A DNA stretch of 64,000 bases. Origin: Mycolicibacterium senegalense. Lineage in GTDB: Bacteria; Actinomycetota; Actinomycetes; Mycobacteriales; Mycobacteriaceae. The stretch spans positions 1,364,001 to 1,428,000 of the forward strand of contig NZ_CP081000.1 of NCBI RefSeq assembly GCF_019645875.1. The letters are read 5' to 3'. Below the pieces are notes generated by a model. That model was not told where the DNA came from. It saw only the letters and a program-made list of their open reading frames with translations, and did not search any database. Below, piece by piece: positions 57,398-64,000 of this stretch. Every line of letters begins with the position of its first letter. The first letter of the stretch is position 1. Position numbers and translations under genes: made by a program.

Positions 57398-57425
57398 TGA
57401 ACCGGATTGCCTCCAACGTCGTATC
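57398..57425 (+). promoter_or_regulatory. SigL-type autoregulated promoter of sigL
   Basis: TGAACC at 57398-57403 and CGTATC at 57420-57425 with a 16-nt spacer. This agrees with the known SigL consensus (TGAACC, CGT-starting -10). The same boxes and spacer occur at 58928. Confidence 0.75.
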
Positions 57426-57443
57426 ACAGACGGAGGTAGGGAA

Positions 57444-57971
57444 GTGGATGATCCGGAGGCCGCCATGATGCGGGTGCTCTACGACGAGCACGCTGCTGCG
57501 CTCTGGCGCTATGCCCTACGGCTCACGGGTGACCGAGCCCGGGCCGAGGACGTGGTGCAGGAGACGTTGTTGCGTGCCTGGCGCCACCCAGATGTCACCG
57601 CCGACACCGATCGATCGGCCAGGGCTTGGCTGTTCACCGTCGCGCGGAACATGATCATTGATGAGCGCCGGAGCGCCCGCTTTCGCAACGAAACCGGGGT
57701 GCCCGATCCCGAACAGGTGGCAGACCATTCCGGCGCCGCTGCCACACCCGACCAGGTGGACACCGCGTTGGACAGAATCCTGCTGAGCACGGCCCTGAGC
57801 CAGCTCTCCGACGAACACCGAGCGGTGGTCCGCCGGGCCTATTACCAAGGCTGGACCACCGGCCAGATCGCCGAAGACCTACAGATACCTGAGGGCACCG
57901 TGAAGTCACGGCTGCACTACGCGGTACGCGCGTTACGACTGAACTTGCAAGAGATGGGGGTGACACGATGA
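57444..57971 (+). CDS. sigL: ECF sigma factor SigL
   Basis: 175 aa. Region 2: LYDEHAAALWRYALRLTGD, AEDVVQETLLRAWRHP and RAWLFTVARNMIIDERRSAR. Region 4: QLSDEHRAVVRRAYYQGWTT, GQIAEDLQIPEGTVKSRLHY. The order map-sigL-rslA is that of M. tuberculosis (Rv0734-0736). In that species SigL directs genes for envelope lipid polyketides and exported thiol enzymes and is held by RslA. GTG 57444 follows GGAGG. Confidence 0.95.
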   Translation: MDDPEAAMMRVLYDEHAAALWRYALRLTGDRARAEDVVQETLLRAWRHPDVTADTDRSARAWLFTVARNMIIDERRSARFRNETGVPDPEQVADHSGAAATPDQVDTALDRILLSTALSQLSDEHRAVVRRAYYQGWTTGQIAEDLQIPEGTVKSRLHYAVRALRLNLQEMGVTR

Positions 57972-58702
57972 CACAGTTCGGTGTACCCCACATCCCTGAT
58001 CCGGTGGAAACCGATCGTTACCGGACCTGGGATGCGGCCTATGTGCTCGGATCGCTGGACAGCAGTGAGCGCCGCGAGTACGAGGCCCACCTGGAATGCT
58101 GCACGCAGTGCCGTGCCGCCGTGGCCGAGCTGAGCGGTATGCCCGCGCTGCTGGCCATGCTCGACCTCGACGAGGTGACCGCCCTCGAATCCGAGCAGCC
58201 CGATCCGCCGTTGCGGCCCGAGGTGCTGCAGTCCGTGCTGGCCAAGGTCAGCTGGCGGCGACGCCGCTCACGATGGGTGACCACCGCAGCGGTCGGCCTG
58301 GCCGCGGCGCTGCTGGCGGTCGGCGTGGTGATCGGTATCAGGCCGGGGGTACTCGGCCTGCACAGTGGCACCGAGCAGCAGAACTCGCAGATGATGGCGA
58401 TGTCCAAGATGTCCGACACCCCGATCAACGCGAGCATCGCGATGGCCAGTTACTCCTGGGGCACCCGGATCGACATGGCCTGCAGTTACGGCAGTTGGGG
58501 CAAGCAGGACGCGCCCCCGCAGAACCTGGGCATGGTGGTGATCGGCCGGGACGGCAGCCGCAACGAGATCGCGACGTGGATCGGGTTGTCCGGCGCGACC
58601 GCCCTGCCGAGCGGCAACACCCAGATGCCGAAGGCGGATATCGCTGCGGTGCAATTGGTTACGTCGCCCGATGGAAAGGTGCTGCTGGAAAAGCAGCTCT
58701 GA
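57968..58702 (+). CDS. rslA: zinc-dependent anti-sigma-L factor RslA
   Basis: 244 aa. The ZAS motif H-x3-C-x2-C is at HLECCTQC near residue 39, followed by a single membrane helix around residues 97-120 (VTTAAVGLAAALLAVGVVIG) and an extracytoplasmic domain with SYSWGTRIDMACSYG and an end like that of RskA. Redox-sensitive release of SigL is known for this family. ATGA overlap with sigL. Confidence 0.95.
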   Translation: MTQFGVPHIPDPVETDRYRTWDAAYVLGSLDSSERREYEAHLECCTQCRAAVAELSGMPALLAMLDLDEVTALESEQPDPPLRPEVLQSVLAKVSWRRRRSRWVTTAAVGLAAALLAVGVVIGIRPGVLGLHSGTEQQNSQMMAMSKMSDTPINASIAMASYSWGTRIDMACSYGSWGKQDAPPQNLGMVVIGRDGSRNEIATWIGLSGATALPSGNTQMPKADIAAVQLVTSPDGKVLLEKQL

Positions 58703-58927
58703 GAGGCATGCTGGGCGGGCTACGGCGCCCGGGTCCGCTCGGGCTCGACAGGCGCCGTCCCGGTCGATACCGGCTGTGTCATCGATGCCTCCGATCGTGG
58801 GGTCCTGCGGCCCCCGGTGCCAATAGCCCCTGACCTCCACTATCCCCCTCGGTTCCCGCCGATCTTGATGGTGTGCTGGGTATTTCCTGCGGTATTGCGG
58901 GGAATTGACGCCAATCCGTGCCGGTGG

Positions 58928-58955
58928 TGAACCGCCGCAGCGCACGCGTCGTGTC
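58928..58955 (+). promoter_or_regulatory. SigL-type promoter of the downstream biosynthetic operon
   Basis: TGAACC at 58928-58933 and CGTGTC at 58950-58955, spacer 16 nt, 29 nt before ATG 58985. It matches the sigL promoter at 57398 in both boxes and spacing. The rest of the 282-nt gap after rslA has no gene. Confidence 0.75.
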
Positions 58956-58984
58956 ACACAACAGAGCACGAAAGTAGGTGACAC

Positions 58985-60718
58985 ATGGTCGAGGTGAACC
59001 GGGTGGTTGACCACATCGTCGGCTATCTGGCCGCGACCGGGATCACGCATATCTTCGGCGTGGACGGCGCCAATATCGAGGATCTCTACGACGCCGCGCA
59101 CTTCCGCGACGACATCACCGCAGTGTTGGCGAAACACGAATTCTCTGCTGCCACAATGGCGGACGGATACAGCCGCAGCGGAGGCGGAGTCGGTGTGGTG
59201 GCCGCAACCTCCGGTGGTGGCTGCCTGAACACCGTGCCCGGGCTGGCGGAATCGCTGGCCAGTCGGGTACCGGTGCTGGCACTCATCGGGCAGGCGCCGA
59301 CAACGCTCGACGGCCGGGGCGCCTTCCAGGACACCAGCGGGGACAACGGAAGCCTGGACGGGCATGCGCTGTTCTCGGCGGTCTCGCTGTACTGCCGCAG
59401 GCTGCGCAAGCCCGCCGACATCCTCACCGCGCTTCCGCAGGCGTTGGCCGCCGCGCGCTCCGGTGGCCCGGCGGTGTTGTTGCTGCCCAAGGATATTCAG
59501 CAAGCAGATGTGGGCGAGCCCGCAGCCGGCAACGGCCGGGCCGGGGCGGCCGGTAAGACGGCGCGCCATGCCGATCTCCGGGTGCTCGAGCGAGCCTTGC
59601 GTGGCGTCGACGGCCCGGTCACGATCATCGCCGGTGAGCAGGTGGCCCGCGACGATGCCCGTGCTGAGCTGGAACGGCTGCGGGCCGTCCTGCGCGCACG
59701 GGTCGCCACGGTGCCCGACGCCAAGGACGTGGCGGGCACCCCGGGTCTCGGTTCGTCCTCGGCATTGGGCGTAGCCGGTGTGATGGGCCACCCCGGGGTG
59801 CCTGCTGCCGCCGCGCAGAGTGCGCTGTGCCTGCTCGTCGGCACCCGCATGACGGTGACCGCCCGCGCCGGGCTCGACACGGCGCTGGCCTCGGTGCCGA
59901 CCTATTCGATCGGCGCCCAATCGCCTTACCCGCCGTGCACCCATGCCCACTCGGATGACCTACGCGCCTCGCTGACGGCGCTGGCCCGGGCGTTGTCGGG
60001 TCCTGGCCGCCCCGCCCAGGTGAGGGTGCCGGACACCGCGCCGCGCACCGAACTGCGCCCGCCGGCCTACGACGGCCCCGGTATCCGATATCGCGACGCG
60101 ATGTGCGTACTCGACGACGCCCTGCCCGACGGCACCGACATCGTCGTCGACGCGGGCAACGTGGGTGCCTCGGCCATCCACTACCTGCCGGTCCGCCGCG
60201 ACGGCCGATTCCTGGTGGCGCTGGGCATGGGCGGCATGGGCTACAGCTTCGGTGCGGGTATCGGGATGACGTTTCACCGGGCCTCGGCCGGTGCTGCGCG
60301 CCGCACCGCTGTCATCGCCGGTGACGGCTCATTCTTCATGCACGGCATGGAGATTCACACCGCGATGCAGTACCGCCTGCCGATCACCTTCGTGCTGTTC
60401 GACAACCATGCCCACGCCATGTGCGTCACGCGGGAGCAGCTGTTCTACGAAGGTCGATACTCCTACAACAGGTTCGGCCCGAGCCGGCTGGGGGCCGGGC
60501 TGGCGGCCATGTTCCCCGGACTGCCCGCCTACGACGTCGCCGAGATCCGTCAACTGCCCCAGGCCCTGGGCATGGCCCTCGACGCCGACGGCCCGTCGGT
60601 ACTGAGCATCGAATGTTCAGCCGACGAAATCCCGCCGTTCGCAGCGTTTCTCACCACCACGGTCAGCACACCTTCTATGTCAGAGGAGAACTCGCCCCAT
60701 GTCACTACCCGCGCTTGA
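58985..60718 (+). CDS. thiamine diphosphate-dependent decarboxylase/carboligase
   Basis: 577 aa, three-domain ThDP enzyme of the acetolactate synthase/benzoylformate decarboxylase type. The N-terminal Pyr domain carries the activating Glu52 (AKHEFSAATMADGYSR); the C-terminal PP domain has the ThDP motif starting GDGSFFMHGMEIH near residue 445 and ending in FDNHAHAMC. It would decarboxylate a 2-oxo acid and release or transfer the acyl-anion equivalent to another carbonyl. FAD-site features of acetolactate synthase are not apparent. First gene of an operon with an SRPBCC-like protein, a ketosynthase III and an aminotransferase. Confidence 0.85.
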   Translation: MVEVNRVVDHIVGYLAATGITHIFGVDGANIEDLYDAAHFRDDITAVLAKHEFSAATMADGYSRSGGGVGVVAATSGGGCLNTVPGLAESLASRVPVLALIGQAPTTLDGRGAFQDTSGDNGSLDGHALFSAVSLYCRRLRKPADILTALPQALAAARSGGPAVLLLPKDIQQADVGEPAAGNGRAGAAGKTARHADLRVLERALRGVDGPVTIIAGEQVARDDARAELERLRAVLRARVATVPDAKDVAGTPGLGSSSALGVAGVMGHPGVPAAAAQSALCLLVGTRMTVTARAGLDTALASVPTYSIGAQSPYPPCTHAHSDDLRASLTALARALSGPGRPAQVRVPDTAPRTELRPPAYDGPGIRYRDAMCVLDDALPDGTDIVVDAGNVGASAIHYLPVRRDGRFLVALGMGGMGYSFGAGIGMTFHRASAGAARRTAVIAGDGSFFMHGMEIHTAMQYRLPITFVLFDNHAHAMCVTREQLFYEGRYSYNRFGPSRLGAGLAAMFPGLPAYDVAEIRQLPQALGMALDADGPSVLSIECSADEIPPFAAFLTTTVSTPSMSEENSPHVTTRA

Positions 60719-61379
60719 AGACATCACGGCCCATCGGGCTAGCCGCACGCCGCTGGACGGCCTGATCCGGATCGAGACCTCGCCCAAGGAGCAGGCCACG
60801 CCGATCATCATGGAGATGATGCGGTCGGTATACCCGCATGATCAGGTGTTCGGCCAGTACTGCACCGTCAACGACTACATCGAGTGCCCGCCCGAGGAAT
60901 TGTTCGGCTATCTGTCCGACACCCGCTGTCTGGAGGAGTGGACCTACAGCCTGCGCGGTTTCACCCAGACCGAGGAACCCGGGCTGTGGCTGGCCCACGA
61001 CCGGCTCGGCGCCGGCCCGTCGGGGCCGGGCAGTGAGATCTACACCCGCACCGTGTCCAACCGCGACGCGCTCACCGTCGACTACCACTGCGCCTGGGAT
61101 CAGGGCAAGCATCTGTGGATGATCTACCTGATGCGCATCGTCGACGCGCAGGTGGTCTTCGACAAGCCGGGTTCTGTTGTGCTGTGGACCAATTGCCATC
61201 ATCCCTTCTATGACGAGAACCCCTATCCGGAGACCGCGCCGCCGGCGCGACCGGTGTGGGTCGGTGACTTCTGGGACATGTTCGGTCCCGGCCATCTGCT
61301 GGAGTTACGAAACCTCAAGGCCATCGCCGAATACCGGCACCGCAACGGGCTGCCCGTGACCCCGGCCTGGATGAAGTGA
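60699..61379 (+). CDS. SRPBCC/START-like protein
   Basis: 226 aa. Overlaps the end of the ThDP gene by 20 nt, with AGAGGAGAA as ribosome site. DYIECPPEELFGYLSDTRCL and LEEWTYSLRGF fit the first strand and helices of the START/Bet v 1-like fold, which binds hydrophobic ligands and includes polyketide aromatases/cyclases. The rest (VDYHCAWDQGKHLWMIYLMR, VLWTNCHHPFYDENPY) contains many aromatic residues and clustered His. A cyclase or ligand-binding role is inference. Confidence 0.62.
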   Translation: MSLPALEDITAHRASRTPLDGLIRIETSPKEQATPIIMEMMRSVYPHDQVFGQYCTVNDYIECPPEELFGYLSDTRCLEEWTYSLRGFTQTEEPGLWLAHDRLGAGPSGPGSEIYTRTVSNRDALTVDYHCAWDQGKHLWMIYLMRIVDAQVVFDKPGSVVLWTNCHHPFYDENPYPETAPPARPVWVGDFWDMFGPGHLLELRNLKAIAEYRHRNGLPVTPAWMK

Positions 61380-61388
61380 GGTTCGGCC

Positions 61389-62438
61389 ATGTCTGACCAG
61401 AATCCCGTCAGCCTCATCGACGTGTCCACCTACCTCCCCGGTGACCCGATCGGGGCGGACTACTACGCCGGGTTTGCCGAAACCGACGAGCTGGCCGAGA
61501 ACGTGATGTTCCGCGCGCCACGGTTCCGTCATCACGTGGGACTCGAGGAAACCGCGATCGACATGGTGGAGCGGGCGGCCGCGGGGGTGATCGAGCGGCA
61601 CGGTGCCGACGTCATCACCGGAGCCGACGTGTTGATCACCCACACCCAGCTCCCGGACATGCCGTTCTACGGCGGAGGGGGTGGCATGGCACACCGGCTG
61701 GGTATGAAACCCAACTGGGTGATCGACCTCCACAACGGCGGCTGCGCCGCTTTCGTCCTCGGGCTCAAGGTGGCGCGCACACTGCTCACCGCGGGAGAGG
61801 GCCGCACCGCGGTGATCGCGATCGCCCAGAACTCGGCGGGGCAGGTCTTCGATCAGAAGACCATCCGGCGCAAGGCGCAGGCGGCGGTGCCCGGGGACGG
61901 CGCGGCCGTCGGATTGGTGACACTGTCCGACCAGTCTCCCGTCCTCGACGTCGAGTGCCGTACCTACGGCGAGTACGCCGGGGACATGACCGTCGTGATG
62001 GATCCGCCGCGCAAATGGTGGCAGGCCGGGCCGGGTGAGGCGTGCATCGGATTCACCGAGAGCAAGATCACCAAGGTGCTGGCCCGCGGCAACCGACAGG
62101 TGCCCGAGGTGGCCTACGCGGTGTGCGACCGGATCGGTGTACAGCCCAAGGACATCGACCTGTTGGTGACCAATCAGCCCAACCGGGTATTCCTGCGGAA
62201 CTGGCGTGAGGCACTGGAGTTGCCTCCCGAGCGCCACCTGGACACGTTCGATGAATGCGGAAACCTTTTCGCCGCAGGCATTCCCGTCAACCTGGACCGG
62301 GCCGTCACCAGCGGTCGGGTCAAGGCGGGCGATACCGTGCTGATGGCCGCCTTCGCCCACGCCGGTGACTTCGCCGGCGCTGCGGCGGTGCGCTGGGGCG
62401 GGCGGGCAGGCGACGGCGCCGACGCGGGGCGCGTGTGA
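61389..62438 (+). CDS. ketosynthase III-like enzyme with altered catalytic triad
   Basis: 349 aa thiolase-fold enzyme. Nucleophile Cys119 is in LHNGGCAAFVLGLKVA and the last loop is ECGNLFAAGIPVNL (Asn292). The motif PHQAN, which supplies the His of FabH, reads TNQPN with Asn262 in the His position. FabH-type decarboxylative condensation is therefore doubtful; acyl transfer or condensation without decarboxylation is possible, as in CerJ-type members. No acyl-carrier protein is encoded nearby, so acyl-CoA is the likely donor. GTTCGGCC gap of 9 nt after the previous gene. Confidence 0.82.
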   Translation: MSDQNPVSLIDVSTYLPGDPIGADYYAGFAETDELAENVMFRAPRFRHHVGLEETAIDMVERAAAGVIERHGADVITGADVLITHTQLPDMPFYGGGGGMAHRLGMKPNWVIDLHNGGCAAFVLGLKVARTLLTAGEGRTAVIAIAQNSAGQVFDQKTIRRKAQAAVPGDGAAVGLVTLSDQSPVLDVECRTYGEYAGDMTVVMDPPRKWWQAGPGEACIGFTESKITKVLARGNRQVPEVAYAVCDRIGVQPKDIDLLVTNQPNRVFLRNWREALELPPERHLDTFDECGNLFAAGIPVNLDRAVTSGRVKAGDTVLMAAFAHAGDFAGAAAVRWGGRAGDGADAGRV

Positions 62439-63469
62439 TGGCGGCACCGCGCACCACGCTGTCCGATGCGGTCGGCGCACTGCCGCAGGCCGTCAATCCG
62501 TTGGCCTTGTCGCTCAACGAATGTCCGTTCCCCCCGTTGCCGGCGGTGCGTTCGGCGCTGCGGGCGTGCGACGGGGCCGCCAACCGGTATCCGGAGTTCC
62601 TGCCGCGACGGCTGCGGTCGCTGATCGCCGAGCACGACGGGGTGGCCGAAGACCAGGTGATCGTCGGTGCCGGCGCCACCGGGGTCATCATGCAGGTGCT
62701 GCGTGCGGTGACCAGCCCGGGCGACTCCATGGTGATGGCCTCGCCCACGTTCGACGGATATCCGATCTTCGCGCAGATGGCACGATTGCGGACGATCACG
62801 GTGCCGCTCGATGCGCACGGTCACCACGACCTCGATGCGATGGCCGAGGCCGGCAGCCGCGCGAGGGTGGTGGCGGTCTGCCGGCCTCACAACCCGACGG
62901 GCACCATCGAGCCGGCCGCCGAGATCGAACGCCTGCTCACCCGGCTTCCCGAGGACACCGTGGTGCTGCTCGACGAGGCATATGTGGAGTTCTTGACCGC
63001 CGAGCAACGTATCGACGGGCCCGGCCTGGTCGCCAGGTTCGGCAATGTCGTGGTGGTGCGAACCTTTTCGAAGGCATATGGCCTGGCGGGGCTACGGATC
63101 GGCTATGGGTTCTGCGCCCCGGACCTCGGCGGGCAGTTGTGGCAGATGCAGCTGCCGTTCGGGATCGGGCTCAGTGCGCAGGTCGCCGTCGCCGCCTCGT
63201 ATGATGCCGAAAGCCAACTGCGCCAACGTATCCGGATGATAGCCGCGGAGCGGCGTTATCTGCAGACCCGGTTGCGTGCACTGGGCGTCTACAGCACGGA
63301 CGGTCAGGCGAACTTCCTGTACCTGCCCGGCGGGTCCATTCCCTGGCCGGAGGTGTTCGAGGGCACCGGACTTCAGGTCCGCCACTACGGTGACGGCGGC
63401 GTGCGGATCACCGTCGGATCCAGGCCGTCCACCCGAGCCGTGCTGAAAGCGGTGACAGCGGCCGCCTGA
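62438..63469 (+). CDS. PLP-dependent aminotransferase, HisC-like (class I/II)
   Basis: 343 aa. PLP-binding Lys in TFSKAYGLAGLRIGYG; CRPHNPTGT (Asn that contacts PLP) and LLDEAYVEF (Asp) are intact; SLNECPFPPLP and RYPEF resemble histidinol-phosphate aminotransferases. Its genetic place suggests amination of a ketone made by the operon rather than histidine synthesis. ATG 62438 shares a base with the preceding stop; GTG 62435 is an alternative. Confidence 0.88.
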   Translation: MAAPRTTLSDAVGALPQAVNPLALSLNECPFPPLPAVRSALRACDGAANRYPEFLPRRLRSLIAEHDGVAEDQVIVGAGATGVIMQVLRAVTSPGDSMVMASPTFDGYPIFAQMARLRTITVPLDAHGHHDLDAMAEAGSRARVVAVCRPHNPTGTIEPAAEIERLLTRLPEDTVVLLDEAYVEFLTAEQRIDGPGLVARFGNVVVVRTFSKAYGLAGLRIGYGFCAPDLGGQLWQMQLPFGIGLSAQVAVAASYDAESQLRQRIRMIAAERRYLQTRLRALGVYSTDGQANFLYLPGGSIPWPEVFEGTGLQVRHYGDGGVRITVGSRPSTRAVLKAVTAAA

Positions 63470-63539
63470 TCGCCCCCTGCCCGCGGCCGGATGCGCGCGG
63501 AATGCGCGGCCCCCGCTCGGTGATGCGGTAAGAAGAGGC

Positions 63540-64000
63540 GTGCCCTCACCACCGGACAAACGTGACCCCATCGCGCAGGCCCGCGCGAACTGGGAGGCCG
63601 CGGGGTGGGGCGACGTGGCCGGCGGCATGGTCGCGGTGACGTCGGTGATGCGGGCCCACCAGATCCTGCTCGCCCGCGTGGAGTCCGCACTACGGCCTTA
63701 CGATCTGAGCTTCTCGCGGTTCGAGCTGCTGCGGCTGCTGGCGTTCAGCCGGGCCGGTGCCCTGCCGATCACCAAAGCCTCTGATCGTCTCCAGGTGCAT
63801 GTCACCAGCGTCACCCACGCCATTCGGCGCCTGGAAGCCAGTGGTCTGGTGGAGCGTGTTCCGCACCCGACCGACGGGCGCACGACATTGGTGCAGATCA
63901 CCGAACTCGGGCGTTCGACGGTCGAGGACGCCACGGTGACCCTGAACCAGCAGGTCTTCGCCGACGTCGGGATGTCCGACGAAGAGTCACAAGCGTTGGT
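63540..64000 (+). CDS. MarR-family transcriptional regulator, 3' end missing
   Basis: At least 153 aa, cut by the window end. Begins VPSPPDKRDPIAQARANW; the winged helix contains SFSRFELLRLLAFSRAG, ITKASDRLQVHVTSVTHAIR (recognition helix) and the wing VPHPTDGRTTLVQIT with the conserved Asp-Gly-Arg. In M. tuberculosis a MarR gene (Rv0737) follows rslA directly, so this is probably its orthologue. AAGAAGAGG is the ribosome site for GTG 63540. Confidence 0.9.
   Translation, partial: MPSPPDKRDPIAQARANWEAAGWGDVAGGMVAVTSVMRAHQILLARVESALRPYDLSFSRFELLRLLAFSRAGALPITKASDRLQVHVTSVTHAIRRLEASGLVERVPHPTDGRTTLVQITELGRSTVEDATVTLNQQVFADVGMSDEESQAL

Noticed and set aside
58268..59950. 560-aa minus-strand open frame opposite rslA and the ThDP gene
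   Set aside because: No motif, low-complexity His/Gln/Arg content, spans a promoter region.

Overview
The window is high-GC actinobacterial DNA and almost certainly comes from a fast-growing Mycobacterium (Mycolicibacterium). It carries the mycofactocin genes, the mycobacterial S10 and spc ribosomal protein clusters with atsA, sppA, secY-adk-map and sigL-rslA in the order known from M. tuberculosis, plus a sigK-rskA/Mpt83/DipZ module. Many genes look leaderless, with a TAnnnT -10 box 6-8 nt before the start codon, which is also typical of mycobacteria.

Layout. 1-6210: end of mftB, then mftC-D-E-F-G, which make and use the peptide-derived redox cofactor mycofactocin. 6140-12293: accessory metabolism and efflux (a 14-TM MFS pump with a divergent TetR regulator, a cytochrome P450, a lipoprotein carboxylesterase, an NTF2-like protein and a hotdog-like protein). 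12473-18210: promoter, leader, rpsJ to rpsQ and a strong terminator. 18226-22015: a SigK module (Mpt83-like fasciclin lipoprotein and dipZ, divergent, then sigK-rskA). 22032-24392: a first sulfatase. 24609-31239: a four-gene, translationally coupled membrane locus (BcsB-like protein, exosortase-like membrane protein, BcsA-like glycosyltransferase without PilZ, GT-C-like protein) that looks like a synthase-dependent exopolysaccharide system. It is flanked by a lipase-like protein that has lost its nucleophile and by a beta-helix protein with a phage-tail-like end. 34023-38251: Nudix hydrolase, amine oxidase-like flavoprotein, two TetR regulators and a DUF2306-like membrane protein with paired operators. 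38325-41610: sulfatase atsA and its formylglycine-generating enzyme. 41638-46082: second ribosomal block, rplN to rplO, with promoter and terminator matching the first block. 46100-54339: F420-type oxidoreductase, sppA, an MFS transporter and four tandem SAM methyltransferase paralogues. 54667-57328: secY-adk-map. 57398-58702: sigL-rslA. 58928-63469: a four-gene biosynthetic operon preceded by a promoter matching the one before sigL. 63540-end: a MarR regulator cut by the window edge.

The best candidates for an undescribed system are the operon at 58985-63469 (ThDP enzyme, SRPBCC-like protein, ketosynthase III with its histidine replaced, PLP aminotransferase), which I infer to be under SigL control, and the exopolysaccharide-like locus at 24622-31239. 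In both cases the products are unknown and the functional assignment is inference from domain content and context.
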